A stretch of 41,622 bases of DNA from Rhizaria sp. SCN 62-66 (Eukaryota; Rhizaria, unplaced), in the NCBI GenBank assembly GCA_001724265.1, contig MEDY01000277.1, forward strand, positions 1 through 41,622. Reading direction: 5' to 3'. A program made the position numbers and the translations under genes. Below, piece after piece: positions 30,201-40,500 of this stretch (positions are counted from its first letter, which is position 1; each line of letters begins with the position of its first letter). Below the pieces are notes generated by a model. That model was not told the origin of the DNA. It saw nothing but the letters and a program-made list of their open reading frames with translations, and did no database searches.

Positions 30201-33200
30201 GCAGTAGCTTGCGTCCGCGAGAGCGACACTAGTTGTTTCTGATTCCCACTCGCACCTACGCTCCCAGATACACCACTGTTGATGGCGCACGTGCTGATGT
30301 TACCACTGGCTCCATTGTTGCAGTTACCAGCAAGCGCTGCCCATGAGTCGCGCAGCGCATCGACTGCGATCTCGGCCGCTACAATGGCGCGCGACGCCGC
30401 CACAGCTGGGGTGGACGGGTAGCCATTCGGGGCAGGGCCTACCCACGAATATACAGAGTTCGTGGTGTCGTAAGCAGAATAGCACGAGTTCTTTGTAACA
30501 GCAGAGAGTGAGGAAAGGAGTAACGACTCTGCAAACCCGCGCCCAACGCGCATGCGCACGCCGCTGCCCAGTTCCGCAGCGCGTGCAATTGCCGTCGCGG
30601 TCTCCACTGCACACGCGCGCGCCGCTGCAAGAGCAGTGGCGCGGGAAGCCGCTGCAGAAAGCGCAGCAGCGGCGGTGCGGCGGCGCGATACTGCAGCAAC
30701 AGAAGTCACTGTTGCAGAGTTATTGCTCATACTCGCGAGGCTGGGGCTCGGACTGCGGCTGGGGCTTGCACTAGCACTGGAGCAGGTGATTGCACCCATG
30801 CGGGGGCTGGGACACGGACTTGGACTTGCACTCGGGGCAGCGCTCGTGCTATGCTGGGCTAATGGTGCAGTAGTCGTTTCAGGCACTGACACAGCGAGGT
30901 CAACAAATGCAGGGATATCCGGGATAGCCGTTCCATTCAGCGAGGACAGGTTGAGGCGCAGCCGCAAAACAAGACGCGTAATCATATTCGCCACATTCTT
31001 TGGGCACGTTGCAACCTCAGTTCCAATAGCCAATGATGCTGGCGCTTTTGAATGCAAAGCACTCACAAAGCCAGTCTTGAAAGATACAGGTGCAGCACCT
31101 GAGAATCCAGAAGGGTTGCCAGTCACGAGTTGAGTTTCCTCAGGGTCAAACGACGTGTTGCCGTCATTGTTATCAGTAGTGATCGTCACTGTTTCGACGC
31201 TGACTCCAGTCACGGGCAACATCACAACAGGTGTTGCATTCTCCTGACCGTTTGCGCTGGCGCTCGCATTGGCTCCAGCGGGTCCACTACCCCAGTGCTC
31301 GGTTGCACCAGGATATGATGCAGCGACAATGCTCAGCACACCGCGCTCTAACATTGCAATACCACCGGTGCCATAAACACTTGGAACAGTGGTAGGAGGT
31401 GGATCCAATGGGAGTTCGGCAGAAAGTAACGCAGCCTCCGCTACAGCACGATCGACAGAGCCAAGACGAGCCGCAACACCGCCAATACTTAGACCTCCGT
31501 TCGTGTTACTAGTCAAATCTGCGTTAGCTGCAGTTGACGCTGTCGCAGCATATGCGCGAAGTACGGCCGCAATAGGATCCTCAAGGTGGCCGTGGCCGTT
31601 GGAGGACGTCGCGGTGCTCTCAGAGTCAGCAGCAACAGTGCCAAGAGTAGGAGCAACCGATGCTTGGGAAAGAGAGAATGATGTCGCGCGTGATGTTGAC
31701 AAAGACGAGGCACGTGACCGTGGCATTGCGTCAAACGCACCCATCGGCAATACATCATCATCGATAGTACCACTATCATCGCCGTCACCATCAGTTTCAC
31801 CGCCGCGCCACCTATTCTCACCATTACCGTGACTGCTGGTGACCGTGTCGCGCCGCCTCGCGCGCTTTCTAGCCGTTGCAGCAAGCGCGACAGCGGCGGC
31901 GTCGGCTTGGAGCGCAGCGACCGTGGCAGATGCCGCTGTGAGCAGAGACGCCGCTGCAACAGCAGCCGCGCCCGCGCCTGCACCAGGGCCGTACTCAGCT
32001 GCAGCAAGCCATCGGTCGAAAGCAATGTCCGGGTCCCGCGCCGCTGCTGCGGCAGCAGCAGCAGCAGCGGCCGCAGCAACACTAGAGCCCACGCCGGATG
32101 TACCAGAGCTTTGCACATTCGAGAACTGTGCAATGTAGGCGTCGACCTAAGCGTCAGTCGGAACTGGGACTGAGAGATATGCGCAGTAAGGAACATTGCC
32201 ATCATGACCCTCTGAAGTCTTGCTGTCATCACCCATCTTCGCAGAATGGGTGTTATTGTTAGCAGCCGCAGCAACGTTGTTCTGGGCGAAGCTTGTGTCT
32301 GCAGTGCTACTGCTGCGCAAGAGAGTACCCGTGCCAGCAGTTGTGACAGGCCCTGTCACGGGAGACATGGTGACAGCAGATGCAGACTTGCGATGAGTTG
32401 CTTTACTCGCACTCGCGTTTACACTGCGATTAGCTGCAGTAGCGTCACCACCAGCTGCCACGCCTGGTGTCTGCTGCTGCAGTTGCTGTTTAGGTTTGCG
32501 TCTAGGAGTCGCCGGTGGCGTCGTAAACGGGTTCACGCCTTCATGCACTGTGCTCACAACATCGCCTGTCGTGCCTGCATTCGCTTCAAGACCGGATTCA
32601 GGGGCGTTGATGATCGCCGTGGGTGCCGCACCTTCGATCGTCGCAAGTCGAGAGCGACGGGGCTTTGAGCGCACTGCACTGCCAACGCCAGGACTTGCAG
32701 CGACTAATCCTGGCTGGGATACTGACGACACTGCTGCCCCAGAAACCGCTGGAGTAGCGTTGAGGCGAGAACGAGGGTGCTTGGGAGGAGGCGAATTGAA
32801 TCCAGCAGGGTGCGCTGCGGCGGCAACAGAAAGTGGAAGCGCCGATATGTCACCTGCGTGGAGATCAGAGACTTCAAGAACCGTGCCACGCGCTGTCATT
32901 GTCTCAAGACATTGCTATGCAGTCCCCTTGTAATTGTTGTAGGCATCTACAGTGCTTGCATCAGAAAATGACGGCATGGTTGAGCCAAGAAGACATGCGC
33001 GAAACGCATTGGCAGCGGCAGCAGCAGCGGATGCAAGCGCTGGTGCTTGCGCACGCAATGTTGCAGTATCCTCAGGAAGCTCCGGCCACCAGACTAGCGA
33101 CGCTGGTGGCGATAGGGCTGTTGCAATAACCGTACTGATGCTGGCATTGCTCGAACCGTTTGTGTCCGGAGTCGGTGCGGTCAACTTGAGGCCCTGTGCT

Positions 33201-35869
33201 TCGAATGCAAGCGCCAGTGCGCGAGTTGCAGCAGGCGCGGACACACCCGCCACGGACGTAACACCGCTAGCATGTTTGCCGGTGCCGGAGACTACAGAGA
33301 TAGGCGTTGGCCATGCTGTTGTTGCCATGCCACCTCCAGCTGCCTCTGCTGCAGCCGCTGTCACACGCCACCACACACCGTCGCTGCTTGCAGTCGCAGC
33401 GTGCGCGGTGGGGTGTGCTGCGTTCGCTGACTGCGTGGTCATACTTGCTGCGTGGTGCACACGCACGCGCACGCGTCCCAGCGCGATGCGGAGCGAGGAA
33501 GCTACAAGAGCAGCAGCGCGCAGCTCACCCGCTGTCGCAGCAACACCGTCCAACACAAAGACGGGGCGCGGGCGACGGCCGGCAACGGTGACCAGAGGTA
33601 CCGAGGCTGAATTAGCACCCGTTGTGACGCCGCAGCAGCATAGTTGAGAGAGCTCGACAGCGTGAGTGGCCGCGTTCGCAGCAGTATTGATGTTATTGTA
33701 GCGGACAGCATTGCTGCGGCGACGCTCACAGCCGTTGTTGACAACCGTACTGATCGGTACAACAACGTAGTTAACGGTATCAGACAGATCTGTGTTTTCG
33801 TTGTCATGTGCGTTGAGACACCGCCCGCAGTCACACCCACAGCACGCTTTCGACAATGTGCGCGCAGTCTCCGTGCTGAACATCAGAGGCGCTGCGTTTG
33901 CGTCACTTGTGGCTACCAAGGTCTCGTTGTCGTCACACCCGTCATCGTTGCAGTCGGAGTCATCGTCATCATCATTACCGCTGGCATTCTCGATATGAGT
34001 AGAAGAGACGGCAATGCGCGATGCTTGAGCGTTAGCCGCCGCAGATTTGTTCATTCCAGCAGCGCCCACGTTTGAGGTCGCGCCGAGGCCAGTTGACACC
34101 GAAACTGCAGGCCACCACCCTGCATCGTCGCCGCCCGTACCAGCGCCGCCGTTGTCGTCGCCGTCGGAGCCAAACCAGAACGCGGCCTCTCCACTGTTGC
34201 CGTGGTCATACTTGCCACTACCGTAGCCATCATCGTCATCGTCACCGTCGTCATCGTTGTTGCTCGAGGTGGGGCCGGACCAGCCGCGCCATCCAGCACC
34301 GCTGCTGCCGCTGTTTCTCCGAGTCCCAGCAGCCTTACTGGCGGCGGCAGCAGCGGCGGCTGCTGCAGCGGAGAGCCGGAACAGCGGCGCACCGGTACCC
34401 TGTTGCCCCTGCGCCAACAGCCTCATCTGCGGACCGGCGCCCGCAGCGCCCGCGGCAGCGCTGGCAAGCGCCTCCGCCTCGCCCGTGCCGGTAGCCGCGG
34501 CCGCGGTGGCGGCGGCGAGGTGTCGCGCCCACGCGTCGTGGCACAGCGCCAGCACGTGGACGCGGTAGTGGCGTCCCTCGCTCACGGTCACCGGGCAGCC
34601 AAGGAGGCTCAGTGAGCGCAGACGGCGGCAGAGACGGAGGGGCCACAGGGACTCGAGCCGGGCGATTGGGTTGTCGGACAAGTTAAGCCGCCGGAGGTGC
34701 GGAAGAGCCCAGAGCCCATGCGCGGAAGTAAGCCCACACGACGCAAGCGACAGAGAGCGCAGGCGAGGAAAAAGAGACGCCAGAGGCGTTGGCAGCGGGG
34801 CGGGAACCGGAAAGCCCCCGAAAGCTTCTAGCGCATCAGTAACAGCAACATTATGGTTGTCTTCGATTCCGTTGGTTTTAGAGTTCGTGTTCGACTTCGT
34901 GACCGATGGCGAAGAAGCTAGCACCGTCGACGTCGCCGGTCCCAGTGGCAACGGCAGCCGCGTGTGCGACAGGTCGATCGCGGTCAAGTGCGGGAGCGTG
35001 ACGAGCCCCTGCGCGAACGCGAGCCCCGCGCCGCGCAGGCAGAGCCGCCGCAGCGCAGGCAACAGCGCGCCGACAGTGGGCGGGAGCGCGGTAACCCCAG
35101 TTGCCGCGGTCAGAGTGAGCGAGCGCAGCACGGGCCAGGGGGTGAACGCGCCGCCCCCGCTCCGGCTGCGCGCGCCGAGGCCGTGGCTGGAGCTGATGAT
35201 GCTGTTGCTATTGATAGTGTCAGCGGCGTCGTAGTCGTCGTCGCCACCGGGCGGGACAGTGAGCAGCGCCTCCAACGCCGCCGCGCCGGTCGCAGCGGCA
35301 CCGCTGCCGACGCCGTGGGAGAACGAAAGCGGAACGGAGAGCACGAGGGCACGGAGCCGCGGCCGCAGCGGAGCGAGATGAGACAGAAGTGAGATGTCAC
35401 CTGATCGCAGCGAGAGCCGCAATAGGCGAGGAAACAAGGCAAGAGGGACCGGAGCAACCGTGCCTGCAGCCACAGGTGCAAGCGCATCAGACGGTGTAAC
35501 GAGGAGTGCTGCTGCGTGAGCTTGGAGCAGCCGCAGGAGGGTGAGGAGCGCGGCCGTGTCGGGGTCGGCGACGGACGTGGCGGGGGGCAGCGCCGCGAGC
35601 TCTGTGGCCGAGGGTACACGGCCTAACAGTGCGCGACAGTGCAGTGTAAGGATGGATAATGTGCGCGCAGAGAGAGCGACCGACAAGGCGTGGGCTGTAG
35701 AACGTGTCGCTGATGTGTTCGTGAGGTTTAAGTATGAGGACGACGTCGACGTCGAACTAGTCTCAGCAACTGCAATGCTTCGAGTCAGCGCCGTATTGAT
35801 GAGCTCAACAAGCTCCACCGCGCTGACAGATGCACCCAAAGACGCAACACGCGGTGGGGCGCTACTCAT
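27209..35869 (-). CDS. Giant STK11IP (LIP1)-like LRR protein, one frame with two in-frame TAG codons
   Basis: One minus-strand frame runs from ATG 35869 (MSSAPP) to TGA 27211-27209, 2886 codon positions, broken only by TAG at 32917-32915 and 32149-32147; no TAA or TGA occurs. Segment A (to 32918) has a helical N-terminus, then leucine-rich repeats: FPRLLRLSLRSGDISLL, LRALVLSVPL, LRRLCLRGAGLAF, LTAIDLSHTRL, LRSLSLASCGLTSAHGL, LRRLNLSDNPIARL, ending LSLLGCPV...HYRVHVLAL (LRR cap), and later PVFVLDG. Segment B has KPRRSRLATIEG, like the RRASISE motif after the LRRs of STK11IP. Segment C is Ala-rich with ALLLATEYDIFVFRRITV and LQSVRIDFTES, like the C-terminal PH-like part of STK11IP. The order A-B-C matches one STK11IP-type protein, which binds the kinase LKB1 in animals. 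Codon use is less GC-biased than in its neighbours. Alternatives: three separate genes, unrecognised introns, assembly error or decay. Confidence 0.55.
32147..32149 (-). other. In-frame TAG codon 2 of the STK11IP-like gene
   Basis: Context reads CCG ACT GAC GCT TAG GTC GAC GCC TAC. The same frame continues for more than 1640 codons to a TGA. The first ATG after this TAG is far downstream, so an independent gene start directly after it is unlikely. Confidence 0.9.
32915..32917 (-). other. In-frame TAG codon 1 of the STK11IP-like gene
   Basis: Context reads GGG ACT GCA TAG CAA TGT CTT GAG ACA ATG on the minus strand. The open frame continues unchanged for 255 codons beyond it. TAG CAA resembles the start of the CARYYA leaky-stop context but fails at the fifth position. 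Confidence 0.9.
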
Positions 35870-36600
35870 ACCGCGCCGGTGAAAACACGCGCTCTGACGC
35901 GGTAGGGCGGTCGTGATTGAGGGAGGGGTGTCAACTCTGGTCGAGCGTAAGTTAAGCGGTCTAAAAGAGAGGATTAACAAACAGCACAGAAAATAATATC
36001 AAAACACGACACGTTTAGGAAACATTTGATGCTATTGCAGACACATACACTCAATTTGTCGATCGGAGTTTTGAGATATCTTGAGTTCCGATTTAGGCCC
36101 CGAACGGCTCGTACTGCCTCGACGCCAAGCCGCACATCTTTTTTGACTGCAGATCTCTTGAACTCAACAAAATCGGTGTTGATGATGCCATCATTGAAGT
36201 ATCACATTAAGTTAACTTGAAGTTAATATTTCGTAGACTGGTTTGTTTCATAAGCCTTCATACACCCTCTCTGCCGCAGTCTGGTAAGGGTATGCAACTT
36301 TTTCATCAGCATATCACTGCATCTTGAGGTGGTACCCACAACTAAAGCTTGATTCTGCAAGGATGTTACACGAATATGTGATGACAGATATCGTACTGTA
36401 CGCGTCGCACACCTGCGTTCAAACGTACTTGGTGCCCACAAGCGCTTGTCGTCGCCGAGGAAGCGCAACCCTTCCATCCACAAGAAACATGTTAAATTCT
36501 CGGTAATCTATTTGCAAAGAAGAAACCTGTTCAATCTCTACGTGAAGTGCATGCGCATTTATTAGATTACCTGATTAATTTTATGTTCGCTACTTTATAG
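35870..36600. other. Divergent promoter region, STK11IP-like / small secreted protein
   Basis: A 731-bp AT-rich region between start codons. TTCGCTACTTTATAG directly before the ATG at 36601 looks like a splice acceptor, so the downstream gene may have a 5' UTR intron or an unseen first exon. Confidence 0.5.
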
Positions 36601-37116
36601 ATGACATCAAGCGGGTCGAACCGACTTGAAGTCGTCAGTCATGACATTACCCGCACGTCGTTTTCTGTGCTCCTGGCGTTTCTTCTATTCGCGTGTTCGT
36701 TTCTATTTTTGCTTCCATCAGCAGCACTCGCTCAACGCCCATCACGCCGTGCGCCTATTATGACAGCTGACGTTGTGTACTTATACAGCATCTTCGGCCG
36801 ACGCATGCGCCGTCAGTTAACTCCAGAGCAGTTCAAGGAGTTCACATATCTTCGCAACACCCTTTCGTGCCGAGACTTCGAGTGCGCTCCTGCATGCGAG
36901 GCCCACGCAGTCAATTTTGGATGCCCACGCTGCATTGCTGAGTGCGCCAAGGATCGGGTTCACGCAAGGAACGTGGAGAGGCTGCGCGCTTACGTACGTG
37001 AGGAGAAAGAGGCGGCTGCACGGGCTGCACAGGCTGCAGCAGAGGCGGCCGCGGCACGCGCAGCGGCAAACACTACAGCAACATCACCAGTCACATCCCA
37101 TCATACACACGCGTGA
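36601..37116 (+). CDS. Small Cys-containing secreted or single-pass membrane protein, unknown family
   Basis: 171 aa, no intron. I do not recognise the family. Residues about 20-45 form a strong hydrophobic stretch (FSVLLAFLLFACSFLFLLP) ending SAALA-QRPSRR, consistent with a signal peptide cut after ALA or with a signal anchor; the 19 polar residues before it are long for a signal peptide. The mature part has VVYLYSIFGRRMRRQLTPEQF, then a compact Cys cluster CRDFECAPACEAHAVNFGCP-RC-IAEC (seven Cys in about 30 residues), which suggests disulfides or metal binding, then a charged helix and an Ala/Thr-rich end. Composition is less GC-rich than the large genes but clearly above the flanks. Stop TGA. 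The start could lie further upstream if an intron precedes it. Confidence 0.6.
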   Translation: MTSSGSNRLEVVSHDITRTSFSVLLAFLLFACSFLFLLPSAALAQRPSRRAPIMTADVVYLYSIFGRRMRRQLTPEQFKEFTYLRNTLSCRDFECAPACEAHAVNFGCPRCIAECAKDRVHARNVERLRAYVREEKEAAARAAQAAAEAAAARAAANTTATSPVTSHHTHA

Positions 37117-37584
37117 TAAAATTCTGTTATAACGTCTGCTGCTCGTCGGAATGCAATGTTTAATTGTGTTGTTACCTGGTTGGGATTTTAAAGTGATGAT
37201 TTGTGCACAGGAGTGACGCCATATACACGCGTTCAAGTTATATTACATACAAATTGAATGTTTACAAACTGTAACCCCGCTTGCCCCGATGTGCTCTTTG
37301 TTTATACAAGTGAGCTATCGAATTGCATTCTGACCACAAGCTGTTGCGAACCGAACGACTCTGGGTCGGCCGAGTGCGAGGTGTTTAGTGGCCAGTTCGG
37401 CAAAGCTATTTGGATGCATATCTACTGTATTTTAGTCGATCTTACACGACCACGCGAGTATATATGTATATTAGAATGTGGTGTTTCATTTCATTTTCTC
37501 ACCAGTTGCTTTTGTTGACATTATTCGGAACCCTTAGCACAGGCTGCTTTTGTGGTGATCCGCCTCTCGCCCACAGCACGCACC
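37117..37584. other. Intergenic, small secreted protein to exonuclease (tandem)
   Basis: AT-rich 468-bp spacer containing the exonuclease promoter; no gene is supported. Confidence 0.6.
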
Positions 37585-40500
37585 ATGGCTGATTCCGCTT
37601 CTGAAGCGGCACCTATGCCTACCAACGCTGCGCCTGCCCCTGTGACCGCTCCTGCCACCGCAACTTCTGCGGCCCCGCTCGAGCTGCTTTGCGTTGAACC
37701 TGACGACTCGGTCCCGGCGCGCCGCCGCCTGCCCGGCGACAACGACTCCGCGTCCAAAGACTCTGTTCCTACTGCGAATAAAAGCAACAAGGCCGCGGGT
37801 TCTCGGAGTGCTGCGGCGGGTGATGATAGCGATGACAGCGACCACAGTGGCGACGATGATGATCACGATGACGAGGCCCGCGATAAGGTTGGCGAAGCTG
37901 GCGTCGACATTGCCACTTCCACTAAGGGGTACGTATCTCGCTCGGACTGACGCCCCTACAGAGGTTACCTTGACATGATCATTGCTAACATGTATTTCTA
38001 ACGCAAATCTTCTATCCCTATATTTTCTCTCTGTTTCCTTAGCCAACCCGGCCGTCGCCGCTCGCACAACGTCGAGGCCCGCCTGGCCAAGAAGGAGCGC
38101 AAGCGCCTCATCGGCCGCATCAACGCCAACACAGCGTCTAAGTCCGAGTACTACTCTGTCTTCGGCAACGAGGCGCACGCGACGCTGGAGCTCTGCGCGC
38201 CGCCGGGCATCAAGAACCAGCCGCGGCCGCGCACGTCGCTCAAGATGCGCGACCTGCACTCGCTCGTCTTCTGGACCGCGGCCGAGACAGTGCGGCCCTC
38301 ATGGGCGTTCCTCAAGCACAAGCCGCTGGTGGAACGTGTGCTGGTGGTGATAATCGACGGCATCAGCAAGTACGGGTACCTGCGGCACCCCGAGGCGATG
38401 CCGACGGCCAACGCGCTGACGTTGCCGCTGCCCGACAACAACGCGCCGGGTCCGCTAGACCTGCACGTGCCCTGCTCGCTCTTCTCCACGGCCACGGTGC
38501 TGCAGCATTTCCTCTGCTGTACCGTCGAAAAGATGGCGCAGGTCGGCGTTAAGGACAAGGATGGCAGCGCGAGCAATGGCAAAGACCCCGCTGCTGCCGC
38601 GACTGAGTCGGGCACCGGCAAGCCCACCGCGAGCCCCGCCGCCGGCGACTGGAAGGAGAAACAGCAGCAGAACCCGTCGCAGAAGCAGCTGCGCATGCAG
38701 CGGCTCGCTGCTGAGAGGGCCGCTGCCGAGGCCCCCGGCGCGGCCGGTCAGGCCGCCGCTGGCGCTGGGACTGAGGCCGAGGTGAATGCAAGTGCTGCTA
38801 CTGTTAAGAGTGCGAGGCCTTCTGCGCCGACGGCGATGACTGACGGCGAGACCAAGTGCCAATCTACCGCTGCGCCCACCGTTGCTGATGCTGTGGCCGC
38901 TACTTTGGCTGCCACTGCGGAGCCTGCTGCTGTTGCTGCTGAGACGACCGCTGCCGCAGAACCTGCGACTGCTCAAGCGGCTGCTCATGCTGTTAAGACT
39001 GCCGCACCCTCTGCTAACTCTATCCCCACCGTCACTGCGTCTGCGGAAGAGTCTTCCGCCACAGACTCGAACTCGAACGCGACCAACACACTCGACGTCG
39101 CCGCCGCCCCCGTTGCCGCCGCCGCCGCCGCGGCCACCGCCACCGCGGCCGACGAGGGCGCCCCGTTCCGGCTGCCCGCGGCTTTCCCTGCGCTACCTAA
39201 CGTCGACGCGTCGTCGCTGGCGCCGCTGCGGAGCTACTTCGCGACCGAGCCCGAGCTCGTGGCCGCCGGCTTCCCCCCCGAGGCCTCGGCCGCAGCCCGC
39301 GCGCGCGCCGCCGTCGCGGGCGCGGCCCGGGGCACTACGGTGCCCGCCGTCGTGGTTCCCGCAGGCGCGCGCTCCCTGTGGGCGGGTTTTGTGCAGACGT
39401 GTCCGGTCGAGTTCGGCGGCGATGACGGCGCGCAGCGCGAGGTCGCACCGCCGCAGCCCTACGACTTCGACCACCTGGTACGCAGCGATGAGATTTCTGC
39501 TAACATACCTGACATTCTAATATCGATGGCAATGTTTTCTTCTCACACGTCACTAATCTCCTTGTCATTTTTGTTTTATTTGTTCTTTGTTTTCTTCCGT
39601 AGGTCAACATGCAGAAACTGTTGGGCACCGGCTCCAACAGCCGCCCGCGCTTTTCCTCCCCGCAGGACGCCGCCGAGCCCGCCCAGTCCCCCAGCGGCGC
39701 CGTCGCTGAGGCCCTCGCTGCCTCTGTTCCCGCTGTAGAGGAGGAGGAGATTATTGAGGACGCCGGCGAGATGCCTCCCCCGCCCGCGCTGTCGCCCGCG
39801 GCCGCAGCGGCGACGGCCGCGCTCGCGCAGTCTGTCGCGGCTTCGGAGCTCTCGTGGTCGGACCCCGCGCTGCTGCGTGCCGTCGATTGCGAGATGGTGC
39901 TCTGCGGCGAGGGCTTCTATGCGCTCGCGCGGCTCACGGTTACCGACGGCGCGGGCGCAGTGCTGGTGGACGCGCTGGTTAAGCCGCCGCGTGCCGTGTC
40001 CGACTACCTCACGCAGTGGTCCGGCATCACGGCTGAGCTGCTGGCCACGGCCACGGTGACCTTCGACGAGGCGCGCCTGCTGCTGTTGCGCGCCGTGCGC
40101 GCGCACCACGTGCTGGTGGGGCACTCGCTCGAGAACGACCTTAAGGCGCTGAAGGTCTCGCACAGCCGCGTCTTGGACACGGGGATCCTGTATCCGCATC
40201 CACGCGGCGCGAGTTTCCGCTCCTCGCTTAAGTACCTCGCGCTCAAGCACCTGGGTGCGGCGGTCCAGACCGGAGCGCAGGGCCACGACTCGGTGCAGGA
40301 CGCGCTCGTCGCACTCGCGCTCGCGCGGCTCAAGCTCAGCCGCGGCGCCGACTACGGTTCGCTCGCGGCCGCGCCCTCGGAGTCGGTGCTGGACATCGTC
40401 GCCAAGGTGCAGCACGCGCCGCGCTTTATCGCGCCGTCGTACGTGCTGCGGCGCTACGCCTCCGCGGCCGTGCACGCCATCCCGGCCATGAACGACGAAG

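Noticed and set aside
32906-32917. Viral-type leaky stop context at TAG 1 (TAG CAA T)
   Set aside because: CARYYA fails at the fifth base (G instead of a pyrimidine), and TAG 2 has no similarity, so a shared context-driven readthrough signal is not shown.
32882-32917. 36-nt mini-intron GTAGAT...GCATAG-type explanation around TAG 1
   Set aside because: Far shorter than the other introns here (about 115-225 nt), with a donor unlike GTAYG; any in-frame GT...TAG would fit by construction.
36583-36600. ATG TTC GCT ACT TTA TAG directly before the small secreted gene, as further UAG readthrough
   Set aside because: The stretch is AT-rich and looks like UTR or an intron end; the in-frame TAG next to the ATG is more simply a splice acceptor or chance.
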